The position numbers and the translations under genes are program-made. This document shows positions 17,937-27,555 of a DNA stretch of 64,000 nucleotides, one piece after another (within the stretch, counting starts at the first letter, position 1; each line of letters opens with the position of its first letter). Origin of the DNA: Desulfarculaceae bacterium (GTDB lineage Bacteria; Desulfobacterota; Desulfarculia; Desulfarculales; Desulfarculaceae). The DNA lies in assembly GCA_021737145.1 (NCBI GenBank), contig JAIPEN010000001.1, forward strand, positions 62,001 through 126,000, written 5' to 3'. A model generated the notes under the pieces. That model saw nothing but the letters and a program-made list of their open reading frames with translations. It had not been told where the DNA came from and ran no database searches.

Positions 17937-20015
17937 TTAGCAGGCCGGCTCGGAGTCTTCGCCGCCGACGCGCACCCGGGCGTCCACGGCCAGGACACCA
18001 CCAGGGCCGGCCAGCAGGGGGTTGATGTCCAGCTCGGCGATGGCCGGAATGTCGTGGGCCAGGATGGAAAGGCGCATCACCGCCTCCAGCAGGGCGGGCC
18101 GGTTCACCGGAGGCTTGCCCCGGAAGCCCTTGAGCAAACGGGCCCCCTTGAGCTGGTCCATCATCTGGCCTGCCTCCTGGTCGTCCACCGGAGCCAGGCG
18201 CAAGCTCACGTCGCCCAGGGCCTCGGCCGCGGTGCCGCCCAGTCCCAGAAGCACCACCGGCCCGAAGCCGGGATCCCGCTTGACGCCCAAGATCAGCTCC
18301 TGGCCGCCGGCGATGTGGTTCATCACCAGCAAGCGGGAGGGCTTGAGCTTGGCGGTCATCTTCTCGGCCGCCTCCCGGAGCTGGTCCTCGTCGGCCAGAC
18401 CCAGCGCCACGCCGCCGGACTCGGTCTTGTGCAGCAGGTCGTCGCCGCCCACCGCCTTGAGCACCACCGGGTAGCCCAGGGTGCTGGCCGCGTGCACCGC
18501 GTCATCGGGGTCCAGGGCGGCCACGAAGGGGGCCACCGGGATGCCCGCCGCGTTGAGCAGATGCAGGGACTCGGGAAGCTCCAGCCAACCGTCCGGCCCG
18601 GCAGAGCCCACCAACTGCTTGCACATCTTGATGTCATAGCCCCCGGCGCAGGAAACCTCGCCGGCCGGGCCCACCTTGCCCGCCGCCTCGGAAGCCGACA
18701 GGGCGGCGATGGCCTCCTCGGCAAAGGTGAACAGGGGGATGGTGGACAACTCGCTGGCCACCAGCATCTCCTCCGGGTCCACCAGCAGGGCCAGGGCCAG
18801 CGGCTTGCCGGCCTCGCGGCACAGCTCGCCCGCCTTGGCCACGAACTTGCGCGAGGGCTCGGCCTCGGGGCCCCGGTAGCCGTGCAGCATCACCACCCCG
18901 TCCACGTCCTCCAGCTCCAGGGCTCCCTTGAGAATGTCCACGTAGATCTCGAACTTGAACAGGTCGCCCAGGTCCAGGGGGTTTTGCAGCTTGATCACCG
19001 AGGCGCGGGTGGCCTCCTGGATGGGGGTGAGGTATTGGGGGGGAAAGGGGGGCAGCTCCATGTTGTGGCGATAGGCCGCGTCCGCGGCCACCACCGCATG
19101 GCCGCCGGAGCGGGAGATGATGGCCAGGCGGCGTCCCTTGGGCCGGGGCAGGCTGAGCCCCTTGACCACCTGCAAACACTCGTGCACCGTGTTCACCCGG
19201 ATGGCGCCGGCCTGCTTGAGGGCCGCGTCCACGATGGCGTCGTCATTGGCCAGGGCAGCGGTGTGGCTGCTGGCAATGGCGTGGCTCAGCTCGCCGATGT
19301 TGGATTTGTGCACCACCACCGGCTTGTTGGTGGAGCGGATCAGGTCATAGAGCGCCCGGCCGTCCACGATGGATTCCAAGTAGAGCAGGATGGCCGTGGT
19401 CTGCGGGTCCTCGATGAGGTAGCCCAGCAGGTCGCGCTCGTTCACGTTGAGCTTGTTGCCCATGGAGCAGAACTTGGCGATGCCCACCTTGGCCTCGGCC
19501 GAGGCGTGCAGGTAGGTGAGCCCGATGCCGCCGCTCTGGGCCATGATGGACAGGCCGCCCGGAAGGATTAGCCGGTTGAGCAGGGGGAAGGGCACCGAGA
19601 CCTTGGAGTCGGTGCAGATGACCCCGATGCAGTTGGGGCCGATGAAGCGCATGCCGTACTTGTCGGCCGCGGCCACTATGCGCTGCTCCAGCCCGCCACG
19701 GTCCGATTCCAGCTCGCTGAAGCCGCCGCTCTCGATCACCACCCGTTTGCATCCCTTGGCGCCCAGGTCTTCCATCAGACCGGGCACCGTGGACGCCGGG
19801 GTGAGGATAACCGCCAACTCGGGCGCGGCCGGCAGGTCGGCCACGCTGGGGTGCATGGGGAGCCCATCCAACTCGCCGCCCTTGGGATTGACCAGGTAAA
19901 TCTCGCCGGCATATCCCATGTTTTGCAGGTTTTTGAGAATGTTGCGTCCCATATTGCCCGGGCGGGGAGAAACTCCCAAGATGACCACCGAGCCGGGATA
20001 GAAGAACTGTTTCAT
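17937..20015 (-). CDS. ADP-forming acyl-CoA synthetase (acetate-CoA ligase type, fused alpha-beta)
   Basis: A 692-residue fusion. Residues about 1-450 contain the CoA-binding (FFYPGSVVILGVSPRPGNMG) and succinyl-CoA-ligase-like domains, with LAIISRSGGHAVVAADA. Residues about 470-692 are an ATP-grasp domain (GYPVVLKAVGGDDLLHKTESGGV). The enzyme interconverts acyl-CoA, ADP and phosphate with acid, CoA and ATP, and can conserve energy in anaerobes. In the first domain, the histidine in SRSGGHAVV lies near where the phosphorylated His region of the family is expected. The acyl group is unknown. The HgdB-like gene starts around its stop, and a promoter lies at 20107-20135. Confidence 0.9.
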   Translation of the reverse strand: MKQFFYPGSVVILGVSPRPGNMGRNILKNLQNMGYAGEIYLVNPKGGELDGLPMHPSVADLPAAPELAVILTPASTVPGLMEDLGAKGCKRVVIESGGFSELESDRGGLEQRIVAAADKYGMRFIGPNCIGVICTDSKVSVPFPLLNRLILPGGLSIMAQSGGIGLTYLHASAEAKVGIAKFCSMGNKLNVNERDLLGYLIEDPQTTAILLYLESIVDGRALYDLIRSTNKPVVVHKSNIGELSHAIASSHTAALANDDAIVDAALKQAGAIRVNTVHECLQVVKGLSLPRPKGRRLAIISRSGGHAVVAADAAYRHNMELPPFPPQYLTPIQEATRASVIKLQNPLDLGDLFKFEIYVDILKGALELEDVDGVVMLHGYRGPEAEPSRKFVAKAGELCREAGKPLALALLVDPEEMLVASELSTIPLFTFAEEAIAALSASEAAGKVGPAGEVSCAGGYDIKMCKQLVGSAGPDGWLELPESLHLLNAAGIPVAPFVAALDPDDAVHAASTLGYPVVLKAVGGDDLLHKTESGGVALGLADEDQLREAAEKMTAKLKPSRLLVMNHIAGGQELILGVKRDPGFGPVVLLGLGGTAAEALGDVSLRLAPVDDQEAGQMMDQLKGARLLKGFRGKPPVNRPALLEAVMRLSILAHDIPAIAELDINPLLAGPGGVLAVDARVRVGGEDSEPAC

Positions 20016-20106
20016 TCAGACCTCGCTTATCTGGGGCCTCAACCACAACAATCGCTGTATTTAATCAGTAAGCACGGGGAAACACCGCCCCTGGCGGCAC
20101 CAGTCA

Positions 20107-20135
20107 ATAAAACCACTGGCAGGGCCGGGTGTCAA
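20107..20135 (-). promoter_or_regulatory. Sigma-70-type promoter for the acyl-CoA synthetase operon
   Basis: On the minus strand TTGACA (20135-20130) is followed after 17 bases by TTTTAT (20112-20107). It is the only good promoter in the 133-base gap between recO and the synthetase and leaves a leader of about 85 bases. Confidence 0.5.
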
Positions 20136-20148
20136 TATGAATGGGGAT

Positions 20149-20946
20149 TCATTTTGGCGGGCCGTTCTTGGAACGCCGGCGGTTGCCGTGGGCCAGGGTG
20201 CGCACGGCCAGGCCCAGGCTGGGCAGGTCGTTGCCCACGATCTCCTGCCAAAACTCGCTCAAAAAAGCCAGGGCCTCCCGCAGCCGCTCCGGCGGCAGGC
20301 GCAAGCGGCCCAGGGCCTGGGGCTCCAACCTGGCGGCGGCTTGCAACGACTTGATAAGGCCGGGCGGAGCGGGATGGTCCCGCTGGCCCGGCGGGCAGGA
20401 GGAACAAGTCAGGCCCCCGCCCAGGCTCAGACGGCCGTTTACCGCGCCCTGAATCTGGCGGCCGCAGTGCAAGCAGGAGTCCAGGTTCAGGCCGTAACCC
20501 AGCAGGTCCAACAGGCGCACCAGAAAGATGACCAGGGCCGTGCCCAGCTCGGAAGGGTCGCCGCTTTTTTCCAGGCGGGCCAGGGTGGCCAGGGCCAGCT
20601 CCAGCGCCCCCGGCTGGGGGGCCTGCACCGGCGTGGCCTTGAGCAACAGCTCCAACACCGGCCCCGCGGCCATGAGGCGGGTGTAGTCCGAACGCAGGCC
20701 CACATGGGCTTCCCGCACCCGGGCGCTCTCCATGCGCCACAAATCCGCGCTCTTGGTGGGAGCCAGCTCCATTTCCAGCAGATGGCCGGCCAGAAGCACC
20801 CCGAAGAAGCGTTGCTTGGAGCGCTTGCCGCCCTTGGCCACGGCGGTGAGGCGGCCCAGGCGGCGGGTGAACAGGTCCACCAGCAGGTCGCTCTCGCCCA
20901 GGGAGCGCAGGCGCAGCACCAGGCCCCGGCTGGCCGGAGGAAGCAT
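20149..20946 (-). CDS. recO: DNA repair protein RecO
   Basis: A 265-residue recombination mediator. The N-terminal OB fold begins ASRGLVLRLRSLGESDLLVDLFTRRLGRL. A central helical domain follows, and CLHCGR with CSSC form the four-cysteine zinc site. RecO loads RecA onto SSB-coated single-stranded DNA with RecR. The start at 20946 gives the canonical N terminus and lies two bases after the alpha/beta hydrolase stop. The in-frame extension upstream to 21027 lacks RecO similarity and was rejected. Confidence 0.93.
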   Translation of the reverse strand: MLPPASRGLVLRLRSLGESDLLVDLFTRRLGRLTAVAKGGKRSKQRFFGVLLAGHLLEMELAPTKSADLWRMESARVREAHVGLRSDYTRLMAAGPVLELLLKATPVQAPQPGALELALATLARLEKSGDPSELGTALVIFLVRLLDLLGYGLNLDSCLHCGRQIQGAVNGRLSLGGGLTCSSCPPGQRDHPAPPGLIKSLQAAARLEPQALGRLRLPPERLREALAFLSEFWQEIVGNDLPSLGLAVRTLAHGNRRRSKNGPPK

Positions 20947-20948
20947 GC

Positions 20949-21806
20949 CTAGTCCTTGTCCCGTAAAAAGGCGGACACCAGGCTGGCCAGTTCCTCGGGC
21001 AGGGTGTAGACCGGCAAGTGCCCGCAAGGCAACAGCTCATAGGGGGTGCCGTAGGGCAGGTGGCCCAACAGGCGGCCGATGTCCCGCTGAGTGATGACCC
21101 GGTCGCGCTCCCCGCCCACCAGCAGCACCGGGGCCTGGAGCTGGTTCAAGCTGGGCCACACCGGCTGGGAGAGCAGGGCCCGGGCCGAGCGCACCAGGGC
21201 GCGTTCCACCAAGGGCCCTTCCAGCCCGTCCCACAGCTCCTGGGCGCGCTTGGTCAGCTCCTTGCGCGAGGGATGGCTTTTGTCGCCGTAGCACCAGCGC
21301 ACGGCCAAGGACAACAGGGCGGGGTGGTAAAGCCTGAGGTGGTCGTCGGGCCGGGCGAACAGGGTCAGGAGCAGCTCCCGGCGCCAGTCCGATCGCAGCT
21401 GCCCCCCGGACGGGCAGACCCCCACCGCCCGGCTCACCAAGCCGGGGCGCTCCACCGCCTGCAACAGCACGATGTGCCCGCCCATGGAGTGGCCCAGCCA
21501 ATGGGCCTGTTTCAGGCCAAGCTCGGCCGTAACCTGGGCCAGCTCTTCGGCGAAAAAAGCAGGGGAATATGCCACATCCGGCTTGTCCGAGAACCCGAAG
21601 CCGGGCAGGTCCGGGATGAGCAGGGTGAAGTGGCCGCTCAGGTAGGGGGCCATGGCGTAATAGTCCTGCCCGCTGCCCCCCAGGCCGTGCACCAGCCACA
21701 GGGCCGGGCCCCGCCCGCCGGCGGTCAGGTGCAGCCAGCCCCAGTCGCGGCGCAGCCAGTAGTGTTGGAGGCCTTGGGGCGCGGAGGGGAGGGTGGACCG
21801 GGGCAT
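20949..21806 (-). CDS. Alpha/beta hydrolase
   Basis: A 285-residue alpha/beta-hydrolase fold protein. LVHGLGGSGQDYY (about 38-50) supplies the oxyanion loop. GHSMGGH contains the nucleophilic serine, GGERDRVI the acid region, and LPCGHLPVYTLPEE the catalytic histidine. The start at 21806 has AAGGAG eight bases upstream, which decides it against the earlier frame start at 21860. It is cotranscribed with recO. The substrate is unknown; an ester or lactone hydrolase is likely. Confidence 0.88.
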   Translation of the reverse strand: MPRSTLPSAPQGLQHYWLRRDWGWLHLTAGGRGPALWLVHGLGGSGQDYYAMAPYLSGHFTLLIPDLPGFGFSDKPDVAYSPAFFAEELAQVTAELGLKQAHWLGHSMGGHIVLLQAVERPGLVSRAVGVCPSGGQLRSDWRRELLLTLFARPDDHLRLYHPALLSLAVRWCYGDKSHPSRKELTKRAQELWDGLEGPLVERALVRSARALLSQPVWPSLNQLQAPVLLVGGERDRVITQRDIGRLLGHLPYGTPYELLPCGHLPVYTLPEELASLVSAFLRDKD

Positions 21807-21953
21807 GAGGGCTCCTTTTTGGTTGCCGCTGGCCATGGCGGCTAGTATCTTCTTAATCAAGCGGACTTTTTGTCTACTGTCTCCGTGCCTATCTTAACCC
21901 AAATCCGGGCTGCGGACAGGCGGTTTGGCTCAGGGTGCGCAACGAAAGGCGAC

Positions 21954-23096
21954 ATGGCAAAGAAAAGCAAGGCAAAAGCCAAAGCCCCGGCCAAGACCAG
22001 CAAAAAGAAAGCCGCATCCCCACGCCGGAAAAAAGCCACGGCCAAGGCCGCGCCCCCAGTGGTGGAGCCCGAGGTCCTGGACGCCGAGCCCGAGCAGGAG
22101 CCCACTCCCGGGGATGGGGCCGAGCTGGACCCTGATTTCTCCGATTCCCCGGAAGGGGGAGAAGCGGACGAGACCGAAGGGGGAGGCACGCCGGGCTTGG
22201 TTCCCATGCCCGGAGGAGGCCCCCCGGCCCAGGCCAGCGCGCTGCAACGCTATCTGTGGGAGGCCCGCCACTATCCCCTGCTCACCCGCGAGCAGGAGCT
22301 GGAGATCACCAAGTCCTATTACGAGACCGGCGACCCGGACCTGGCCGCCAAGCTGGTGACCAGCAACCTGCGCCTGGTGGTCAAGATCGCCATGGATCAC
22401 CAGCGCTACTGGATGCGCAACCTCCTGGACCTGATTCAGGAAGGCAACATCGGCCTGTTGCAGGCGGTGCAGAAGTTCGACCCCTTCAGGGGCATCAAGT
22501 TCTCCTATTACGCCTCGTTCTGGATCAAGGCCTATATCCTGAAGTTCATCATGGACAACTGGCGTCTGGTGCGCCTGGGCACCACCCAGGCCCAGCGCAA
22601 GCTGTTCTATAACTTGAAGCGCGAGCAGGAAAAGCTGCAGGCCCAGGGCATCACCCCCGGCCCCAAGCTCTTGTCCAGCCGCCTGGGAGTCAGCGAAAAG
22701 GACGTGGTCGAGATGTCCCAGCGCCTGGACTCCTGGGAGCTCAGCCTGGACGCCCCGGTGCGCGAGGACTCGGACGAGGCCCATCAGAGCTTCCTGACTG
22801 ACGAGGAGCAGCCCAACCTGGACGAGGAGCTGGCCAACCAGGAGCTCAGGCAGCTTTTTCATGACGAGCTCATGGCGGTGCGCGAGACCCTGGACGACAA
22901 GGAAAAGGACATCCTGGACCGGCGCCTGCTGGCCGAGGACCCCATGACCCTAAACGACCTGGGCGAGGAACACGGCGTGAGCCGGGAGCGCATCCGCCAG
23001 CTGCAGGTGCGGCTCATGGAAAAGCTCAAGGAGCGCCTTAGCGAACGTATTCCCAACTTCGAGGAGCAGTTTGGCGATCTGGTGGAAGGCGACTAG
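21954..23096 (+). CDS. RpoH-like alternative sigma factor with long N-terminal tail
   Basis: A 380-residue sigma-70 family protein. Regions 1.2-2.4 span about 95-210 ([31 protein letters not shown]). The RpoH-type box [16 protein letters not shown] follows, then region 4 with [20 protein letters not shown]. This resembles heat-shock sigma-32 rather than housekeeping RpoD. The first about 90 residues are unusual: a Lys/Ala-rich stretch, then an acidic, Gly/Pro-rich, probably disordered segment. The ATG at 21954 gives the Lys-rich MAKKSK start; an upstream in-frame ATG at 21870 is possible. The 147-base divergent gap upstream has only weak promoter-like hexamers. Confidence 0.88.
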   Translation: MAKKSKAKAKAPAKTSKKKAASPRRKKATAKAAPPVVEPEVLDAEPEQEPTPGDGAELDPDFSDSPEGGEADETEGGGTPGLVPMPGGGPPAQASALQRYLWEARHYPLLTREQELEITKSYYETGDPDLAAKLVTSNLRLVVKIAMDHQRYWMRNLLDLIQEGNIGLLQAVQKFDPFRGIKFSYYASFWIKAYILKFIMDNWRLVRLGTTQAQRKLFYNLKREQEKLQAQGITPGPKLLSSRLGVSEKDVVEMSQRLDSWELSLDAPVREDSDEAHQSFLTDEEQPNLDEELANQELRQLFHDELMAVRETLDDKEKDILDRRLLAEDPMTLNDLGEEHGVSRERIRQLQVRLMEKLKERLSERIPNFEEQFGDLVEGD

Positions 23097-24867
23097 GTTC
23101 GCGCCGGGCCCCGGGACCGCGCGTCCCCGATGCGCCGCTTGGGCGGCGTCGTGCCTGGTGTTGTGTCTGCTGTGGGCCGCGGGCTGCGCCACCTCGCCGT
23201 CCCAGGGCGTAACCCCCCAACCCTCCCCAAGCAAGGCGGCTCAGGCCAAACCGGTGCAGTTGGACTCCCTGGAGCTCTATGCCAAAGCCCAGCTAAGGCT
23301 GCGGGCCGGGGATAAGGCAGGGGCCATCAAATACCTGCGCCAGGCCCAGGAGGCCGACCCGACCAGCGGATACCTGCACCTGGAGATGGCCCGCCTGCTC
23401 ATACGGGCCAATCAGATGGACAAGGCCCTGGACCAGGCCCGCCTGGCGGTGCGCCTGAGCCCGGATTTGGTGGACGGCTGGCTGCTCTTGGGCGGGGTCT
23501 ACTCCAACCGCAAGGAAATTTCGCGGGCGGTGGCGGCCTATGAAAAGGCCCTGAGCATCAACCCGGATCAGGAGGACGCCCGCATGCTGCTGGGCACCCT
23601 GTATCTGGAGGACCACCGCCCCGAGGCGGCCCTCAAGGTGCTCACTCCCCTGGTCAAAAAAGAGCCGGACCTGGTGCCCGCCCTGTATTACCTGGGCCAG
23701 GCCCAGATGCGCCTGAAGCACTACAACGCGGCGGAAAAGAGCTTTCACGCCGCCTTGAAGCTATCGCCCCATCTCCAGGGTGCCCAGTTCGAGCTGGCCC
23801 GCCTCTACGAGCTGCAGCGCAACCTGGGCCGGGCCGAGGCCATGTATCTGGCCATACTGCGCCACAACCCCGAGTCCACCCTGGCCCACGAGCGCCTGGG
23901 ACGGCTCTATCTGCGTTCGGGCCGCTACCAGGCGGCCCTGAACCAGTTCGCCATACTCAAGGGCATGAGCCGCGAGGACCTGGAAGTGCGCATCAAAATC
24001 GGCCTGGTCTTTTTGCAGCAAAAGCGCTACGGACAGGCGGCCGACGAGTTCCAGGCCATCCTGGAGCTGGACCCCGGAAAGCACCGGGCCCGCTACTACC
24101 TGGGCCTGGCCTTGCAGGAGTTGGGCAAGCAGGACCAGGCCCTGGAGGTGCTGGAGGAGGTGCCGCCCAGCTCGGAGTTCTACGTGGAGAGCCGCCTGTT
24201 GCAGGCCGAGATACTCCTGGACCTCAACCAGCCCCAGGAGGCGGGGCGGGTGCTGGTGAGCACCCTGAAGCTCTTCCCCCGCGAGGCGGACCTGCACATG
24301 GCCCTGGCCGCCCTGGCCGAGGCCAACAAGAACCTGGCCGAGGCGGAAAAGGAGCTCAAGCAGGCCCTGAAGCTGGAGCCCAACAATGCGGAGGCCACCT
24401 TCCGCCTGGGGGTGGTGCTGGACAAGCAGGGACAGCGCCCGGCCGCCCTGGAGCAGATGCAAAAGGCCATCGACCTGGACGACCGCCACGCCCGGGCCCT
24501 GAACTATCTGGGCTACAGCCTGGCCGAGGAGAACCGCGACCTTAATCTGGCCGAGAGCTACGTCCGCCGCGCCCTGGCCGTGGAGCCGGGGGCCTACTAC
24601 ATCCTGGACAGCCTGGGTTGGGTCTACTTTCAAAAGGGACAATACAAGCAGGCCTTCAATTATCTGGAAAAGGCGGCTTCGGGCGGCCAACAGGACCCGG
24701 TGATCTTCGAGCATCTGGGCGACGCGGCCATGAAGGTCAAGCGTTACCACGTTGCGGTGGACGCCTATGAAAAGTCCCTGCGCATAAACCCCGGCAACGC
24801 CAAAATCCTGCAGGGAAAGCTCAACCAAGCCCGCCGCCTGTTGCGAGACGCCCCGGGCGGACAATGA
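23071..24867 (+). CDS. TPR-repeat outer-membrane lipoprotein
   Basis: About 598 residues. A lipoprotein signal ends at the lipobox LWAAGC (Cys39 counting from a TTG at 23071), followed by some fourteen tetratricopeptide repeats to the C terminus. The repeats suggest a periplasmic scaffold for protein-protein contacts. The start is uncertain: no ATG or GTG lies before the signal peptide, and the TTG used overlaps the sigma-factor gene by 26 bases. It is followed after four bases by a LolB-like lipoprotein gene. Confidence 0.85.
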   Translation: MAIWWKATRFAPGPGTARPRCAAWAASCLVLCLLWAAGCATSPSQGVTPQPSPSKAAQAKPVQLDSLELYAKAQLRLRAGDKAGAIKYLRQAQEADPTSGYLHLEMARLLIRANQMDKALDQARLAVRLSPDLVDGWLLLGGVYSNRKEISRAVAAYEKALSINPDQEDARMLLGTLYLEDHRPEAALKVLTPLVKKEPDLVPALYYLGQAQMRLKHYNAAEKSFHAALKLSPHLQGAQFELARLYELQRNLGRAEAMYLAILRHNPESTLAHERLGRLYLRSGRYQAALNQFAILKGMSREDLEVRIKIGLVFLQQKRYGQAADEFQAILELDPGKHRARYYLGLALQELGKQDQALEVLEEVPPSSEFYVESRLLQAEILLDLNQPQEAGRVLVSTLKLFPREADLHMALAALAEANKNLAEAEKELKQALKLEPNNAEATFRLGVVLDKQGQRPAALEQMQKAIDLDDRHARALNYLGYSLAEENRDLNLAESYVRRALAVEPGAYYILDSLGWVYFQKGQYKQAFNYLEKAASGGQQDPVIFEHLGDAAMKVKRYHVAVDAYEKSLRINPGNAKILQGKLNQARRLLRDAPGGQ

Positions 24868-24871
24868 GATC

Positions 24872-25672
24872 ATGTCCGCCTCCAGAGCCATAGGCTGCGC
24901 CTTGCTGGCGCTTCTGCTTTGCCTGACCATCACCTCTTGCGTACACCTGCCCGGCGGACCCACCCTCAGCGAGCTGCCCGCTCCGGAAACGGCCAGGCAG
25001 GGCCTGGAAAACCGCCGCATGGCGGTGAAGAGCTTCTCCATGAGCGGGGAGATAGAGGTCAAGGCGCCCCAAGGCGAACTGCACGGCGACCACGTGATCA
25101 TCGGCCAGGCCCCGGACCGCTTGCGGGCCGAGGTGCTGGGGCCATTCGGCCAGCCTCTGCTCCGGGTGGTGGTGGACGGCCGCAAGCTGAGCGTGCTGTC
25201 TTTTAGGGAAAACCGGGCCTATGTGGGTGCGGCCACCCGGGAGAACCTGGCCCGCTTCCTGGGCCTGAACCTTTCGCCCTCGGAGATATTCGCGGTGCTC
25301 ATCGGCGCGCCGCCCCTGCTGCCCGCCGGCTCCCAGGCCCAGGTGAGCCCGGTGGAAGGCGGCGAGGGGGTGCTGCTGCGCCTGGTGGAGCCTGGACGTC
25401 AGGTGAGCCAGGGCCTCGTTTTCGACCAGGGCGATTTCGCGGTGCACCGGGCCTGGCTGGAGAACGCGGCCGGCCGGATGAACCTGGAAACCTCTTTCGG
25501 CAGCCTGCAAAAGGCCCTGACCTCGCGCTATCCCAAGCGGCTTCAGGCCAGCGACGGACAGGGGCGCACCCTGCTGATAACCAATTACGAGCTCAAGCTG
25601 AACCAATCCCCGGACCCGGCCCTGTTCGAGACCAGCCTGCCGCCGGGCCTAGAGGTGGTGCCCCTGCCATGA
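24872..25672 (+). CDS. LolB-like outer-membrane lipoprotein (DUF4292 type)
   Basis: A 266-residue lipoprotein with the signal MSASRAIGCALLALLLCLTI and lipidated Cys23. The mature part has the LolB/LppX-like half-barrel pattern (FSMSGEIEVKAPQGELHGDHVI, LRAEVLGPFGQPLLRVVVDG), a fold that carries lipid acyl chains in its cavity. It may receive or sort lipoproteins in an organism lacking classical LolB. It is coupled to the TPR lipoprotein upstream and overlaps the Mut7-C gene by four bases (ATGA). Confidence 0.82.
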   Translation: MSASRAIGCALLALLLCLTITSCVHLPGGPTLSELPAPETARQGLENRRMAVKSFSMSGEIEVKAPQGELHGDHVIIGQAPDRLRAEVLGPFGQPLLRVVVDGRKLSVLSFRENRAYVGAATRENLARFLGLNLSPSEIFAVLIGAPPLLPAGSQAQVSPVEGGEGVLLRLVEPGRQVSQGLVFDQGDFAVHRAWLENAAGRMNLETSFGSLQKALTSRYPKRLQASDGQGRTLLITNYELKLNQSPDPALFETSLPPGLEVVPLP

Positions 25673-26115
25673 GGCTCACCTGCGACGCCATGCTGGGCCG
25701 CCTGGCCCGCTGGCTGCGCCTCATGGGCTATGACGCCCCCCATGTAAAACGACCGCCCGCCCAGGCCGCGCCCGGAGAGGTGGTCCTCACCCGCCGCCGG
25801 GCTTGGCAGGGACGGCCCGGAGTCTTGTTCGTGGCTCATGACAAGCTGGAGGACCAGCTACGGCAAGTGGCCGCCGAGTTGGAGCTCAAGCCCGAGCCCG
25901 CCGATTTCTTTTCGCGTTGTCTGGATTGCAACCTGCCGGTGGAGCCCCTGGAGCGCGGCGATGTTGCCGGCCGGGTGCCGGATTACGTGCTGGACACGGC
26001 CGAGAGCTTCACCCAGTGCCCAAGCTGCAAAAAGGTGTTTTGGCCGGGCAGCCACGGCAAGAGGGCGCGGCAAAGGCTCGCGCGCCTGCTGGCCTTGCGG
26101 CCGCAAGGGATTTAA
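25669..26115 (+). CDS. Mut7-C RNase domain protein with zinc ribbon
   Basis: A 148-residue protein. MRLTCDAMLGRLARWLRLMG is the hallmark N terminus of Mut7-C (PF01927), a PIN-like fold with predicted RNase activity. CLDCN and CPSCKKVFWPGSH pair as a C-terminal zinc ribbon. Its target RNA is unknown. It is the last gene of the sigma factor-lipoprotein run and converges on the acyltransferase gene 16 bases away. Confidence 0.9.
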   Translation: MRLTCDAMLGRLARWLRLMGYDAPHVKRPPAQAAPGEVVLTRRRAWQGRPGVLFVAHDKLEDQLRQVAAELELKPEPADFFSRCLDCNLPVEPLERGDVAGRVPDYVLDTAESFTQCPSCKKVFWPGSHGKRARQRLARLLALRPQGI

Positions 26116-26131
26116 GGCAAAGACTCGGGAG

Positions 26132-27022
26132 CTACTGGCCCATGAGGCGGTTAAGCTTGCGGTCCTTGTCGGCCCACACCCCGTTTAGCCATTGCTGGAA
26201 GCGAAGCCGGTATTCGGGATCAGCCATATAATCGCCCACCAACTCCGGCCCCACCGTGATGGGCTCCACCAAGATGGTGACCTCGCGCATCCGCCCGCAC
26301 AAGTAGTCCCAAAAACTGCCCGCCTGCCCGGGGTAGGCGATGGTCACGTTGAGCACGCGATGCAGCCGGTCGCCCAAGGCGCCCAGCACCAGGGAGGCGC
26401 CGCCCGCCTTGGGGCGCAGCAGGTTGGCGTGGGGCGAGCCCTGAGTGTCGCGCTTGTTGCGGCTGAAACGGGTGCCCTCGGCGAAGTTCATCATGGCCGA
26501 GGGAGCTGATTGCAGTTTGGCGCAGGCCCGCAGGGCAACCTTGGCGTCCCGGTCCCTCAGCTTGGGTTTCCGGGAGAGCTTTTCCTGGGAGTAGCGCTTC
26601 ATAAAGGGGAACTCCAGGGCCATCCAGGCCCAGCCCAACACCGGCACCCACTTCAGCTCGCTTTTTATGAAGAACTTGAGATGCGGGATCTTGCGGTTGA
26701 ACACCTTTTGCAGGATCAGGATGTCGGCCCAGGATTGGTGGTTGGAGAGCACCAAGTACCACTGGTCCGGCCTGACGTCGCTCAGGCCGCGAACTTCATA
26801 ATGCACCCGGCTGATAAAGCGCTGGTTCAGGCCGTTGCCATACACCCAGCCCACCACGATTCTGTTTAGCCAGCGGTTGCAGAACCTGCGCCAGGTGTTG
26901 AGGGGCAGGACGAGCTTGGCCCCGGCTATGGTGAAAAGCGGGCAGACCCAGAACAGGGTGTTGGCGGCATAGACCACTAGGGCCAGAGCGCCGCGCAGGT
27001 GCCCTGTAAGACGGTTTTTCAT
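26132..27022 (-). CDS. 1-acyl-sn-glycerol-3-phosphate acyltransferase-like protein (YihG type)
   Basis: A 296-residue membrane-associated PlsC-family acyltransferase. An N-terminal hydrophobic segment (about 10-35) anchors it. NHQSWAD is the catalytic NHx4D-type motif, and FAEGTRFSRNK is the FPEGTR-type phosphate-binding motif with Ala for Pro. Length and sequence resemble the E. coli YihG/YihG-like group acting on lysophosphatidic acid. A single-gene promoter is not obvious, and its stop faces the Mut7-C gene. Confidence 0.88.
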   Translation of the reverse strand: MKNRLTGHLRGALALVVYAANTLFWVCPLFTIAGAKLVLPLNTWRRFCNRWLNRIVVGWVYGNGLNQRFISRVHYEVRGLSDVRPDQWYLVLSNHQSWADILILQKVFNRKIPHLKFFIKSELKWVPVLGWAWMALEFPFMKRYSQEKLSRKPKLRDRDAKVALRACAKLQSAPSAMMNFAEGTRFSRNKRDTQGSPHANLLRPKAGGASLVLGALGDRLHRVLNVTIAYPGQAGSFWDYLCGRMREVTILVEPITVGPELVGDYMADPEYRLRFQQWLNGVWADKDRKLNRLMGQ

Positions 27023-27064
27023 TGTGGGCCAATCTCTAGCAAATGGTGGGGGTTCCGTATGCCA

Positions 27065-27092
27065 AGTGTACTGGGCAACAGGGGAAAGTCAA
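27065..27092 (-). promoter_or_regulatory. Sigma-70-type promoter for the acyltransferase gene
   Basis: On the minus strand TTGACT (27092-27087) and TACACT (27070-27065) are 16 bases apart, about 43 bases before the acyltransferase start and just downstream of the PPC-domain gene. Confidence 0.5.
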
Positions 27093-27106
27093 ACGGGCCG
27101 GCGGAT

Positions 27107-27550
27107 TCAGTCCGCCTGCAGCAGGCCGAAGCCGGTCTCCGCGTCAAAGCGGCGCAGGGCCTGGCTGCCGGTGAGCTCGATGACCACCGCCTCGGCCACC
27201 TGCCAGACCTCCATGCCCGGCCGCAAACAACCGGCCACGGTGTCGCTTCCCCGGCCCAGCACCCCGTGCATGTGCAGGGTGAGCGAGCCGTCCTCGCCCG
27301 GCGCGATGAGCCCCAGGCAGGCCGCCTCGTGAATGGCCTCCACCGGGTTGGTGATCACCGGAACGGGCCGGGCGTCCTGGTCCTGGGGCCCGGCCACCAG
27401 GGCGCCTTGGCCCAAGGCCCCCAGCAGGGCCACCAGGGCGTGGGTTATGCCCTGGTCGCGGGCGAAATCCTCGATAACCGTGGGTAGGCGGTCGTGGTCT
27501 TCCAGGCGCAGGATGAACACCCGGCCGAACTTGGCTTCCGATGCTTGCAT
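27107..27550 (-). CDS. PPC domain (DUF296) DNA-binding-like protein
   Basis: A 147-residue protein of the PCC/DUF296 family, the trimeric plant-and-prokaryote-conserved domain. EIHEAACLGL-type and LHMHGVLGRGSDTVAGCL segments carry the conserved histidines and glycines (here HEAACLG and HMHGVLGR). In plants the domain helps AT-hook proteins; bacterial function is unclear. It is five bases downstream of mogA, in the EF-G-like/mogA run. Confidence 0.85.
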   Translation of the reverse strand: MQASEAKFGRVFILRLEDHDRLPTVIEDFARDQGITHALVALLGALGQGALVAGPQDQDARPVPVITNPVEAIHEAACLGLIAPGEDGSLTLHMHGVLGRGSDTVAGCLRPGMEVWQVAEAVVIELTGSQALRRFDAETGFGLLQAD

Positions 27551-27555
27551 GATGT

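Noticed and set aside
17927..18001. N-terminal extension of the HgdB-like protein
   Set aside because: It overlaps the synthetase gene and lacks family similarity; a TTG near 17926 fits better.
17745..19571. 608-codon plus-strand open frame opposite the acyl-CoA synthetase
   Set aside because: No recognisable family, biased composition, and it spans two conserved minus-strand genes.
21954..23096. Housekeeping sigma factor RpoD
   Set aside because: Length, the QRKLFYNLK box and absence of an RpoD-type region 1.1 favour an RpoH-like factor.
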